From assembly GCF_010367455.1 (NCBI RefSeq), contig NZ_WRPR01000078.1, positions 18,729 to 82,728 of the forward strand: 64,000 nt of DNA, given 5' to 3'. Both the position numbers and the translations under genes were made by a program. Under the pieces are notes generated by a model, which saw only the letters and a program-made list of their open reading frames with translations, searched no databases and had not been told where the DNA came from. Source of the stretch: Candidatus Laterigemmans baculatus. GTDB taxonomy: Bacteria > Planctomycetota > Planctomycetia > Pirellulales > Pirellulaceae. This document shows, one piece after another, positions 28,929-37,631 of the stretch (the stretch's first letter is position 1; every line of letters begins with the position of its first letter).

Positions 28929-30482
28929 ATGAGCTCGAATGCCCCTGCTGGGAACACCGCAGTCCCCCGCTCCCTACCTGCGCTCGAGCCTCTCGAGGTG
29001 CACAACCAGCGATTGCGCGACAACGTCCATCCGCTCGAGTGGCAGAATCCGACGCCGCAGGGACGCTACAACTTGGTCGTCATTGGGGCGGGCACCGCCG
29101 GGCTTGTGGCCGCCGCCGGCGCTGCAGGCCTCGGAGCGAAGGTCGCGCTGGTCGAGCGGCAGTTGCTCGGCGGCGATTGCCTCAATGTGGGCTGTGTGCC
29201 ATCCAAAGCCCTCATTCGCTCCGCTCGCGTCGCCGCCGACGTTCGCAATGCCGAGCCGTACGGGGTCCGAGTCCCAGCCGGGGTCCGCGTCGACTTTCCG
29301 GCGGTCATGGAGCGAATGCGGCGGCTTCGGGCCGACCTGAGTCCGCACGATTCGGCTGCCCGCTTTCGTGAGCTCGGCGTCGACGTGTTTCTTGGCGAGG
29401 CGAGGTTTTTGGGCCCCGACACCGTCGCTGTCGGTCGAGAAGAGTTGAGGTTTGCCCGCGCCTGCATCGCCACCGGCAGCCATCCCGCTGCTCCGTCGGT
29501 CCCCGGGCTCGAGGAAACCCAGTACCTGACGAACGAAACCATCTTCAGTCTCACCGAACTTCCTCGCCGGCTGGCCGTGATCGGGGCCGGCCCCATCGGC
29601 TGCGAGCTGGCGCAGGTCTTCGCGCGGTTCGGCAGTGAGGTCACCCTCATCGAATCGACGCACGGCATCCTCCCACGCGAAGACTCGCAAGCCGCGGAGA
29701 TTGTTCGTCGATCGATGCTCCGTGACGGCGTCCAGGTGCGATGCTGTGGAAAACACCTTCGAGCCGAACGCACCAGCGAGGGAAAACGGCTCAAGGTCGA
29801 TTCGCATGGGGAGCACTATGAGCTGATCGTCGATGAGATCTTGGTCAGCACCGGGCGGACTCCCAATATCGACGGTCTCGCTCTGGAGGCCGCCGGAGTC
29901 GAGACTGGGAAGGAGGGTGTTCGCGTTGACGATTTTTTGCAAACCACCAACCGACGGATCTATGCCGCCGGCGATGTCTGCTCGCGCTTGAAGTTTACCC
30001 ACGCCGCCGATGCAATGGCCCGGATCGTCATCCAAAATGCCCTCTTTTTCGGCCGGAGACGCGTTAGCACGCTGACGATCCCCTGGTGCACTTATACCGA
30101 CCCTGAACTGGCCCACGTCGGCCTCTATCCGCACGAGGCAGAGAAGCAAAATATTCCGCTCGACAGCTTCACCGTCGAGCTCTCTCAGGTAGATCGGGCT
30201 GTCCTCGAGGGTGTCGGTGACGGATTCCTTAAAATCCACACGCGAAAGGGTAAGGATGAAATCCTGGGAGCGACGCTCGTATCGCCACATGCCGGCGAAA
30301 CGATTTCAGCACTCACGCTCGCAATGGTCGCTGGCGCCGGTCTCAGCACCCTCGCCGATACCATTCACCCCTACCCAACCGAGTCTGAGGTGATCAAGAA
30401 AGCGGCCGACGCCTATAATCGAACCCGGCTCACTCCCCGCGTCGCCCGGGCGCTTAAGAAGCTACTGCAGTGGCGCCGCTAG
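28929..30482 (+). CDS. MerA-like FAD-dependent disulfide oxidoreductase
   Basis: A 517-residue flavoprotein (start at ATG 28929, MSSNAPAG). It has the FAD motif VVIGAGTAGLVAAAGAAGLG, the redox-active pair Cys84 and Cys89 in GGDCLNVGCVPSKAL, an NAD(P)H motif GAGPIGCELAQVFARFG, the second FAD motif YAAGDV, and the dimerisation-domain HPYPTESE. It resembles mercuric reductases and dihydrolipoamide dehydrogenases. The C-terminal vicinal Cys pair and the N-terminal heavy-metal domain of true MerA are both missing, so mercury reduction is doubtful. It may serve a lipoyl or other disulfide substrate. Confidence 0.85.
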   Translation: MSSNAPAGNTAVPRSLPALEPLEVHNQRLRDNVHPLEWQNPTPQGRYNLVVIGAGTAGLVAAAGAAGLGAKVALVERQLLGGDCLNVGCVPSKALIRSARVAADVRNAEPYGVRVPAGVRVDFPAVMERMRRLRADLSPHDSAARFRELGVDVFLGEARFLGPDTVAVGREELRFARACIATGSHPAAPSVPGLEETQYLTNETIFSLTELPRRLAVIGAGPIGCELAQVFARFGSEVTLIESTHGILPREDSQAAEIVRRSMLRDGVQVRCCGKHLRAERTSEGKRLKVDSHGEHYELIVDEILVSTGRTPNIDGLALEAAGVETGKEGVRVDDFLQTTNRRIYAAGDVCSRLKFTHAADAMARIVIQNALFFGRRRVSTLTIPWCTYTDPELAHVGLYPHEAEKQNIPLDSFTVELSQVDRAVLEGVGDGFLKIHTRKGKDEILGATLVSPHAGETISALTLAMVAGAGLSTLADTIHPYPTESEVIKKAADAYNRTRLTPRVARALKKLLQWRR

Positions 30483-31322
30483 CGGACCGGTGGAAGCCAC
30501 CGCGAGGAAAGCTCGCAGGTGTTCGTTCACTTCATCGGGTTGATCGAACATCACAAAGTGCCGAGCGTCGGAGATGCGGACGAGTCGCGCGTCGGGAATA
30601 TCACTTTCCAGCCGTTGACCGTACTTCACCAACTGGAACGTATCGTCCTCGCCCCAGAGAATTTGCGTCGGGACCTCGATTCTCGGTAGCAAATGCGTTA
30701 GTTCGGTGGTCAGATTCGTGTTGAGGGCGGCGGCGTTGCGAATCATCGACACCTTGCCGACTTCCGTGCGGCAGGGGGAAAGCAGCCCCTCGAGGACTTC
30801 CTCCGAGAGTTTGTGGGAGAATCCTTGCTTGAGCGCCTGCCGCAACAGCGTGACGGCGGCCGACGCGGAAACCTTGTGGTAGGTCTCCGGATGTCCGAAC
30901 TGCAGCATCGCTTCGATCGGCCAGGAGTCGTAGCAGACTGCGTTGAGCAAGCACAGCCGCTCGACCCGGTGCGGGAAGAGCGTTGCCAGTCGCAGCGCCA
31001 CTCCGCCACCGATGTCGTGCGCCACCACCGCGGCTCTTTCGACTCCAATCTGCTCCATCCAGCCGTCGACCATTTCCGCTTGGCGGGCGATCGAGCGGTC
31101 GAAGCAATCTCGCTTGTCCGAGTACCCGAATCCGGGAAGATCGAGGATCAGGGTGCGGCACTCGGTGGAGAGCGCGGGCAGCATGCCGTGCCACAGATAT
31201 CCCCAGGTAGGGATGCCGTGCAGAAAAACCACCGGCGGGCCCTGACCTTGGTCGACATAGCTGATGAATCGATCGCCGAGCTCGGTCACTCGTTGCAGCG
31301 ATTGAAATTCTCGCCAGTGCAT
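30462..31322 (-). CDS. Alpha/beta hydrolase, epoxide hydrolase or haloalkane dehalogenase-like
   Basis: A 286-residue alpha/beta-hydrolase. The ATG at 31322 follows a strong GAGGAGG Shine-Dalgarno by 6 nt, so it is preferred over a GTG 15 nt upstream. The oxyanion region is FLHGIPTWGYLWHG, and the nucleophile elbow VVAHDIGGG has Asp (Asp103) where lipases have Ser. That choice fits haloalkane dehalogenases and epoxide hydrolases. The acid is likely in LWGEDDTFQ and the base His in DARHFVMFDQP. Its start lies 14 nt from the stop of a DehI-like gene, suggesting a two-gene dehalogenation unit. The 3' end overlaps the convergent flavoprotein gene by 21 nt. Confidence 0.85.
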   Translation of the reverse strand: MHWREFQSLQRVTELGDRFISYVDQGQGPPVVFLHGIPTWGYLWHGMLPALSTECRTLILDLPGFGYSDKRDCFDRSIARQAEMVDGWMEQIGVERAAVVAHDIGGGVALRLATLFPHRVERLCLLNAVCYDSWPIEAMLQFGHPETYHKVSASAAVTLLRQALKQGFSHKLSEEVLEGLLSPCRTEVGKVSMIRNAAALNTNLTTELTHLLPRIEVPTQILWGEDDTFQLVKYGQRLESDIPDARLVRISDARHFVMFDQPDEVNEHLRAFLAVASTGPLAAPLQ

Positions 31323-31336
31323 CTTCCGCCTCCTCA

Positions 31337-32251
31337 CTAACGGTTACGAGGGGTTTGTTGCGAGCCGCCCGCCCGAGTTGGGGCTGGGAAGGGAGAGCGG
31401 GCGAGGGTCTCGCCGTCGTGCCAGTCCTGCAAACAGAACGTCACGTTCAGGATCAGGCCCGGGAGCAACATTTCGAACGCTTCGGTGCTCTCGACGGCTT
31501 TGTCGAAGCTTCCCCCGCTGCTCTCCACGGAGTCACGGCTGAGGTGCACTGGGAAAGGCAGCGCGGCGGCGAGAGTCCGCGCCGATTCGCGCAGCAGGCT
31601 CGTCGCCGCGTCGTATTCTGGACGCTGCACAACCGGCTTCAGTTGCTTCCATACGGCGGCCAAGTAATCAGGCCACAGCGCGAGCGTCCGGTAATCGCTG
31701 TTAATCGACTCAAGCTTCAGCGTTTGCTGGATGTCGGCAAAAATCTTCCTCAGTCGTTCGTCGTCAGGCTCGGGATCCTCCATCTCCATCGCATACATCC
31801 GTGGCGGGAACCCCAATTCGACGGTTCCGATCGCCGATGCAGGAGGAGCATGAGTATTGGCATTGCCCTCCAATCCCAGTCGCACAGCGGCCGCGAACAG
31901 CAGGAGTTTGGGATTGATGTAATGGTACATCGTCAGCGCCGCGCGGATCTGATATTGCTGGCTATCCCCCAAAGCAATTTCCGACGTCGCCCCGAGTCGT
32001 CCGAGGGAACCGATGGCCCGCACCGCTTCGGTTCGCAATTGGTCGGCGGCGTGCTCGAAGATCTGCGTCTCCGCGTTCAGCCGCATCGCATCCCAAATCA
32101 CCGGCAGCAAACCCTTGTGGCTCGCCCAGTGGCGAAAGATCAGGTTGACCCCGGTGACCCGCAGCGTTTGCCGGATCTCGTGATACACCCTCTCGATCTC
32201 GCCCTCCGCCTCGTGTTCCGCGACCGGAGAAGGCTTTTCGAAACCGAACAT
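31337..32251 (-). CDS. DehI family (2-haloacid dehalogenase group I-like) protein
   Basis: A 304-residue protein close in length to DehI (about 296). It has two similar helical halves, as in DehI: RVTGVNLIFRHWASHKGLL near residue 31 and ESINSDYRTLALWPDYLAAV near 181. The Ser185-Asp186 pair in the second half and Asn113 in MYHYINPKLL sit where the DehI catalytic Asp and its partners are reported, from memory Ser188-Asp189 and Asn114. The family removes halogen from 2-haloacids by direct water attack. It precedes the Asp-nucleophile alpha/beta hydrolase in what looks like one operon. Confidence 0.85.
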   Translation of the reverse strand: MFGFEKPSPVAEHEAEGEIERVYHEIRQTLRVTGVNLIFRHWASHKGLLPVIWDAMRLNAETQIFEHAADQLRTEAVRAIGSLGRLGATSEIALGDSQQYQIRAALTMYHYINPKLLLFAAAVRLGLEGNANTHAPPASAIGTVELGFPPRMYAMEMEDPEPDDERLRKIFADIQQTLKLESINSDYRTLALWPDYLAAVWKQLKPVVQRPEYDAATSLLRESARTLAAALPFPVHLSRDSVESSGGSFDKAVESTEAFEMLLPGLILNVTFCLQDWHDGETLARSPFPAPTRAGGSQQTPRNR

Positions 32252-32676
32252 TGCGGATACCTCCAGGGATCTCTTGGGCTTTGTCGCAAGCGCGCCGCCC
32301 TTCGAGCCGGTGCGGTCCCCCTAGCTACTGCTGCTGGGGCGTTACGGCTGTCCGGCCGGCACCGCGGCTCGGCGGAACAGGACCGCCAACTCCTCCTGCA
32401 ACTGACCTTGCACCTGACCTTGCAACTGATGCGCCACCGTCGGGGCTCCTGCCCGGCTCGGTCCCCGCCCGGCTCGGTCCCCGCCCGGCCCGGTCCCTGT
32501 CCGGCTCGGTCATGCTGCCGCAGGCCGAGGAGGCATTGGGCGGGGACGGCTGATCGCGGTACCCGACTGCACGCCGAGGGATCCCACACGCGCCCCAATG
32601 CCATTTGGCGTGTGACCTGCCATTTGGCGTGTGGCTCGGGCGACGCAATAGGAGACACGAGGGATTTGTGCTCCAG
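32252..32676. other. Intergenic, repeat-rich
   Basis: Contains no supported gene. It holds short direct repeats: CTTGCACCTGAC-like units near 32400, the 16-bp tandem array listed separately, and two adjacent copies of CCATTTGGCGTGTG at about 32601-32634. The DehI promoter should lie in its first part. Confidence 0.6.
32445..32508. repeat. 16-bp tandem repeat, four copies
   Basis: Four head-to-tail units of GTCCCCGCCCGGCTCG with one to three differences each (32445-32460, 32461-32476, 32477-32492, 32493-32508). Confidence 0.9.
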
Positions 32677-34179
32677 CTACGCTTGCTCTTTGCCTTCGGG
32701 TTTGCCGCGGCGGCGTTTGATCTCCTCAAACACCTGTCCAGGCTGCAGTTCCTCGTCGCTGTGCATCACCAGATCGTAGAGGTCGTCTGGTAGGACCCGC
32801 ACCACGGTCATCAGGCCCTTGACCCCCATGTGCCACATCGGCCGCATCCCGCGGGTCTCGCGGCGATTGTTGATCTTTTGCATCTCGGCCGGACTCATCT
32901 CCTGGCCTTGCATCATTTGCGGGTAGCCGGGGACTTCGAATCCGGGATCGGTATGCGGGAATTTGACCTGCGGACGCGAGTCGAGGTTGCCTCGGTATTG
33001 GGTCACATCGACGTCTTCGCGAATCCGTGGTCCCACCTGTTTAACCATGTGGTTCATCATGTGGTGAACCATGTGGCAGTGCATGATCCAGTCGCCCGGA
33101 TTGAAGGCGATGAACTCAAAGTCCGTTGCTTGCGACACAGCGATCAATTCGGTGTTGCGTGGAATCCACGCGGATTTTGGAATCCGTGCTCCCTCATGTC
33201 CCGTTTTCCAAAACGTATGCCCGTGAATATGGATGGGGTGATGCTGCATCGGGCTGAAGTCGAGAATCCGAATCCGCACCCGCTCGCCGTGCCGGCAAAC
33301 CATCGGGGTGGTGTAGGGACCACTGCGGCCGTTGATCGTGTGCCAACTCCATTCCATGGCCATCGAATTGGGGATCGTCTGATTTGGGTCGATCCGAAAG
33401 TTCTGAAAAAGGAGCAAGAAGTCGCGGTCGACCGGTGGGTCATAAGCCACCGCGGGATGAATGATGAAAAATCCCACCATCCCGAAAGCTTCCTGCATCG
33501 GCATGTGCGAGTGATAGAAGAACGTGCCCGCTTGGTGCAGGTCGTATTCATAGACATACGTTTCCCCGGGCGCGATGGGCTTTTGCGTCAGCCCCGGGAC
33601 ACCATCCTCCTCGACCGGTAATTCTAGACCGTGCCAGTGAATCGTGGTCGGCTCGGGCAGCTGATTGTGAACCACGAACCGCACGCGGTCCCCCTGCTGA
33701 ACCTCGATCGTCGGCCCTGGCATGCTGCCGTTGTAGCCAAAAAAGTCCATCCAGTTGCCAGGCAACAGCTCGCGACGGACATGTTCGCAGTAGATGTGAA
33801 ACTCTTTAGCGCCGTCGACCATCTTCCACGGCAGTTTGCCCAGGTCGGGCGCTTCCACGCGGACCGGAGGAAGGCCGGAAGCACGCAGCCCCGGCACCAG
33901 CTTGCCCATATAGGTGTCGCTCTCGGGCGGTCCCCCATAGCTGGGGCGATACCGCGAGTACTCTTGGAACTTCTCGGGCAGCCGTTCGCTCGACTCTGCG
34001 GCTGTCGCCTCCGCACCGCTCGGCCGCGCGTCGCCGGCCCTTGCATCTGCAGCGGGGGGAGTCTCGGCGGCGGGCGGATCCTGGCCGGGTGCTGCGGCGG
34101 ATCCTCCCCCGACGATACCCGCAGCGGCCGCCACGGCTCCGCGACGCAAAAACTCCCGTCGGCCGTTGTCGTCGGTCAT
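32677..34179 (-). CDS. Tat-exported multicopper oxidase
   Basis: A 500-residue multicopper oxidase. The N-terminus RREFLRRGAVAAAAGIV is a twin-arginine signal, so it is exported folded. A Pro/Ala-rich linker follows. Copper ligands are visible: HWHG (about residue 181), FYHSHMP (about 222), HHPIHIHGH (about 318) and HCHMVHHMM (about 371). The usual Cys of the type 1 site is Cys in MHCHMVHH. The Met-rich tail (MMQGQEMSPAEMQ) recalls copper-resistance oxidases of the CopA/CueO type. The family oxidises substrates such as Cu(I) and reduces oxygen to water. Its neighbour is a decayed efflux operon, suggesting a former metal-resistance locus. Confidence 0.92.
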   Translation of the reverse strand: MTDDNGRREFLRRGAVAAAAGIVGGGSAAAPGQDPPAAETPPAADARAGDARPSGAEATAAESSERLPEKFQEYSRYRPSYGGPPESDTYMGKLVPGLRASGLPPVRVEAPDLGKLPWKMVDGAKEFHIYCEHVRRELLPGNWMDFFGYNGSMPGPTIEVQQGDRVRFVVHNQLPEPTTIHWHGLELPVEEDGVPGLTQKPIAPGETYVYEYDLHQAGTFFYHSHMPMQEAFGMVGFFIIHPAVAYDPPVDRDFLLLFQNFRIDPNQTIPNSMAMEWSWHTINGRSGPYTTPMVCRHGERVRIRILDFSPMQHHPIHIHGHTFWKTGHEGARIPKSAWIPRNTELIAVSQATDFEFIAFNPGDWIMHCHMVHHMMNHMVKQVGPRIREDVDVTQYRGNLDSRPQVKFPHTDPGFEVPGYPQMMQGQEMSPAEMQKINNRRETRGMRPMWHMGVKGLMTVVRVLPDDLYDLVMHSDEELQPGQVFEEIKRRRGKPEGKEQA

Positions 34180-34275
34180 CGAAACCTCTCTCAGGTGGGT
34201 GACATCTAGCGGGGACTATTCATCCGCCGCCACCGGGCTGGGCTCTGTCAGAAAATCCGGCGAAATCGACCTCTT

Positions 34276-34455
34276 GAGCCGTAGGCGCTAGCCTCGGGCC
34301 CCCGCGAGCCCCCGGCATTTCCGCTGCAGAACCCGCGGCTAGCGCCGTCGGCTCAGGGTTTTCTGACAGAGCCGTAGGCGCTAGCCTCGGGCCCCCGCGA
34401 GCCCCCGGCATTTCCGCTGCAGAACCCGCGGCTAGCGCCGTCGGCTCAGGGGGAC
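34276..34455. repeat. Repeat family B hairpin unit duplicated in tandem
   Basis: An inverted pair (GAGCCGTAGGCGCTAGCCTC ... CCGCGGCTAGCGCCGTCGGC) with a loop of about 33 nt is present twice with a 93-bp period and practically no differences. The rest of the gap, to 34682, has a diverged family A copy near 34470-34505 and no gene. Confidence 0.9.
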
Positions 34456-34682
34456 AGAGCCGAGCGTGTGGCGGTTGATCCGATCTAGCGCCCAGCGGCG
34501 GATGCAATCTCTGGACTCAATCGCTACCGGCCATTCTAGACCGAGGTCCATCCCGCTTCCGTGCGGCATCGACTTGGCCGGCTAGCGGTAGCGACAATGG
34601 CGCAACGCTTCAACGCAGCGAGGGGGGATAGCTCGAGATCGAACTTCCCCCCTCGGCGGGTTGCGGTGCCGCTCGAGCCGCC

Positions 34683-35575
34683 TCAGCGTGGCTGCGGGAC
34701 GGCGTCGATATGCCCCGGCGGCGTCGGGTCGGGCGGATCCGACAGCCCCCCATGCAGCAGAAAGCCCATGATGCTGACCTCGCTCTCCCGCCAAATAATC
34801 AAGGTGCGGATATATTCGACACGGTGCGTGAAGTAGTCTTGCTCAGCTTGCAGGACATCGGTCCAGGGAGCTCGATCTTCCTCATAGCTTTGCAGCCGCA
34901 GGTCGTACGCCAACTTGGCTTCGGGCAAAATCACCTGCTCATAGTTGCGGACCTGCTGAACCGCGGTGAGATAGTTGCGATACTGCTGCGCGAGCTGCTG
35001 CCGCAGAACCAACTCGGTCCGCCGCAACTCTCCGACTTGCCGCGAGTAATCCGCCTCGGCTTGGCGAATGGTCCCTTGGTTCCAGTCGAAAACCGGCACC
35101 TCCATCATCACTCCCGCTGCGGCGGCTGGCCGTCAAACGTCATCGCTGAGGGCTCCCAGGCGACGCTCGGCGCCGGCGGGATCGCGGGAGCTGGCAAATA
35201 GACGTTCCCGCTCTCAACTGGGGCTTGCGGTTCGGCCGACGAGTAAGGTCGCTCGGGTGTGATCGCCGGCTCGTCGAGCAACTGCCGCCGGGGCGGGCTG
35301 GGAGCCGCCTCGTCCTGAAAGGTGACCGTCGCGACCGCTGTGGTGGACGCGGATGCAGGGGCTGACTCGGGAGTTGGGGCTGGCTCGGGAGTTGGGGCTG
35401 GCTCGGGAGTTGGGGCGGCCGAACTTCTCTGCTTTGCAATCGCCTCGGCCAGGGGATGGGGGCCCGCCGGCACCGCCGAGGGTTCGGTGAGCCCCGTTTG
35501 CCGAGTTGAGGGCGACGCACAGCCTGCAATCGCCAGACTGACCAATGCACTGGTGTAACAGAACAGACGCTTCAT
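34683..35575 (-). pseudogene. Decayed TolC/CzcC-type outer-membrane efflux protein
   Basis: Two frames meet here. 35575-35108 encodes a lipoprotein signal (SALVSLAIAGCA) and a Pro/Glu/Ala linker (PTPEPA repeats). 35111-34683 encodes a TolC-type helical half that begins EVPVFDWNQGTIRQAEADYS, the phrase that opens the second repeat of CzcC-like proteins. The first TolC repeat, about 200 residues, is missing. The C-terminal frame stays open a few codons upstream of 35111 (AAAAGV) before a stop. The simplest reading is an internal deletion with frameshift in one gene. The neighbouring small secreted protein overlaps its start. No RND or membrane-fusion partner is left. Confidence 0.75.
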
Positions 35576-36042
35576 CAGCGGGCTCCTTCGACCGGAGCGG
35601 AGCTGTGATGGTGGCTATGGTGAGCGGCGTGGTGGCGAGAGCCTGCTGCCTTGGGGTTGTGGATCCCGATCCACCACAGCGACACCGCCGCTCCTGGACG
35701 TCCGCAGCGGCCTCCCGGGCAGTCATCGAAACCATTGGCCGGATCGTCATCCCACGGGTAGCTGCCGTAGTAGAGGAAGCCGCGGTGGGTAGCGAAGCAG
35801 GGAGCCGCCGGGGCAGGGCCTGGACACAGCAGGCAATCGCGCGGCGGAAGCATCTTCTGCGGCGGTGGCGGCAGGTGCTCCGCCGGAAGCGCGGCAACCG
35901 AATCGGTCTCATCGGCCGAAGCGCCCGTTGGCACTCCGCCGAGCGCGGCGCCGACGAGGATTGCTCCGAAAAGTCGCGTCGCTTTGAAACGGCTACGCAA
36001 AGTAACAATGCGATACACCACGTCCGAACTCCTTTTCGCCAT
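35575..36042 (-). CDS. Small secreted Pro/His-rich protein
   Basis: The start is taken at ATG 36042 (MAKRSSDVV). The 155-residue product has a signal peptide (LFGAILVGAALGGVPTGASA). A Cys/Pro-rich middle (PPRDCLLCPGPAPAAPCFA), a YYGSYPWDDDP motif and a C-terminal His cluster (HHAAHHSHHHSS) follow. The His and Cys content suggests metal binding. Its stop overlaps the start of the decayed TolC gene (TGATG), so both were one operon, fitting a heavy-metal efflux system. The family is not otherwise recognised. Confidence 0.65.
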   Translation of the reverse strand: MAKRSSDVVYRIVTLRSRFKATRLFGAILVGAALGGVPTGASADETDSVAALPAEHLPPPPQKMLPPRDCLLCPGPAPAAPCFATHRGFLYYGSYPWDDDPANGFDDCPGGRCGRPGAAVSLWWIGIHNPKAAGSRHHAAHHSHHHSSAPVEGAR

Positions 36043-36587
36043 GCGGGATCGATCCAGTCTTATGTTCCGCCTGCTTGGGTGCGGGAGTGATTGGGTGCGG
36101 ACCGATTGCATGCACCGGCCCCGCTCTTTTGGCGGGCCTGGGATCTAAAGGAGTCTTTCGGGCCGCCTCGCTCGGCGCCCCGCACCGTTTCCGGTCAAGA
36201 CACTCAACCCGATTCATTGGAATCACTGCAGACCGTACAATCGATACAGCATGCCGCGAGGCTTCTCGTTCATTCAGCTGACGATTGCAACCTCCCGCTC
36301 TCGGGCACCTTGCGCGAGACGAAAATCCATGGCGTAAGAAGCAACAGCCAGAATCGAAATCAGCGAAGTTGGCGCGGAAGTTGATGCACCCCTGAGGGAA
36401 GTGTACCGAGGCTACCGCATCGACGGACCGTACGCGGCCGGGCGTGCCGAGAGCACAACGGAACACCGGCTACGGATTCCGGTCAGCGCAGGCACAATCA
36501 CTCGTAGAGGAGTGCAGTCCGGGGAGCATGAACTGCGAATGTTGTTTTTCGAGACCTGTCTGAAGCATTTCTAGGGAGGATGCAGCG
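36043..36587. other. Intergenic, nothing recognised
   Basis: 545 bp with no supported gene. Composition is slightly less GC-rich than its surroundings, and the promoters of the metal operon (leftward) and of the DUF2945 gene (rightward) should be here. Confidence 0.45.
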
Positions 36588-36806
36588 ATGAATCCATTCC
36601 ATGAGGGGCAAGCGGTGAAATGGAAATGGGGTACTGGCTACGGTCATGGCAAAGTCAAAACCGCATTCACGCACAAGGTGACGCGAAAGATTGGCGGTGA
36701 GGAGATTACCCGTCACGGCTCCGAGGATAATCCGGCGTACTACGTCGAGGTCGAGGACAGTAACAACGTTCTTAAACTTCACAGCGAATTACAGAAAGAC
36801 TCCTGA
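36588..36806 (+). CDS. DUF2945 (TUDOR-like) protein
   Basis: A 72-residue protein with the full DUF2945 pattern: GQAVKWKWGTGYGHGKV at the start, the middle TRKIGGEEITRHGSEDNPAYY, and the end VLKLHSEL. An AGGGAGGA ribosome-binding site precedes ATG 36588. The domain has a small SH3/TUDOR-like barrel and often occurs in stress-related clusters, but its ligand in bacteria is unknown. The broken DUF3140 gene starts 1 nt after its stop codon. Confidence 0.9.
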   Translation: MNPFHEGQAVKWKWGTGYGHGKVKTAFTHKVTRKIGGEEITRHGSEDNPAYYVEVEDSNNVLKLHSELQKDS

Positions 36807-36807
36807 T

Positions 36808-37143
36808 ATGAATTCATCCGAACAACAAAAGGTCTAACAGGAATTCAACGACCTGACGAATATGGCTCCGAAGGAACTGGAAAATTGGCTCCAGACCGAG
36901 CAGTCCCAGGCCGTAGGTGACTCAGACTCCGGTGAGTCGACCGGTCATCAGTCGGGTCGACGCATTGTGAAGATCAAGCGTACAAAGAAAGCCGATTTGA
37001 CCGATTCCGACTACGAGCACATGAACAAAGTCACGGGTTACATTAAACGGCACACCGCCCAGCGGCCCAACGGGGACGTCACTGAGACGCCTTGGCGTTA
37101 CTCGCTGATGAACTGGGGACACGACCCACTCCACGGCGAATAA
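36808..37143 (+). pseudogene. DUF3140 protein with in-frame stop
   Basis: Translation from ATG 36808 gives MNSSEQQKV, then TAA (36835-36837), then QEFNDLTNMAPKELENWLQT in the same frame, through to a normal end RYSLMNWGHDPLHGE. The reading resembles the full DUF3140 family, where a Tyr sits at the stop position as far as I recall, so a TAT/TAC to TAA change is likely. A shortened protein of 93 residues could start at ATG 36862. The body includes GHQSGRRIVKIKRTKKADLT and the C-terminal HMNKVTGYIKRHTAQRP. DUF2945 and DUF3140 are known neighbours. Confidence 0.8.
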
Positions 37144-37260
37144 CCCCCGCCCCGTCATCGTCGCCTTTCGCTCCCGTGTTAGCGGTCACTCACGAACTCT
37201 ACCATGTTTAGGCATGCCGAGGCGGCCAGGGCTTGTCGACGCCAGTTTTCTTGATAGAAA

Positions 37261-37300
<40 letters not shown>

Positions 37301-37631
37301 GCGAAGAAGCCCACTGCTAATTTCAATGCCTCTGAGCATTCTCTATAAAGAAACCAGCGTCGCACGAAACCCCGAGGTAGCCACAGTGGGTCACCAAAAG
37401 CAAGCCCAGAGTGTGCGCACACCGGCCAAAACCTTGCAAGTATTAGCTCGCGTACATCATAGGTTAGGAGTTATAGGGTTTCGTGGCGTCGGTGGAGGCG
37501 ACCCTCGCTGCATCACAGCCAGAGACCGACTCATCGCTGGCTAAACCCTACGTGGAAGTCGACGCCCTAGCCGAACGGCTGGAGGCATGGCAGCAGGCAC
37601 CACTCTGCGTCCGAAATTGCCCGCTGCTTGC
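37301..37631. other. Island left end, no gene supported
   Basis: A rightward frame beginning with GTG at 37483 encodes ASVEATLAASQPETDSSLAK, plausible for about 50 codons, and then runs antisense to the next gene. It could be a fragment of a lost element gene. Confidence 0.4.

Noticed and set aside
32140..32658. Minus-strand open frame of 172 codons upstream of DehI
   Set aside because: Runs through the 16-bp tandem array and into the DehI gene in another frame; no RBS.
36498..36782. Minus-strand 94-codon frame
   Set aside because: Antisense to the clear DUF2945 gene.
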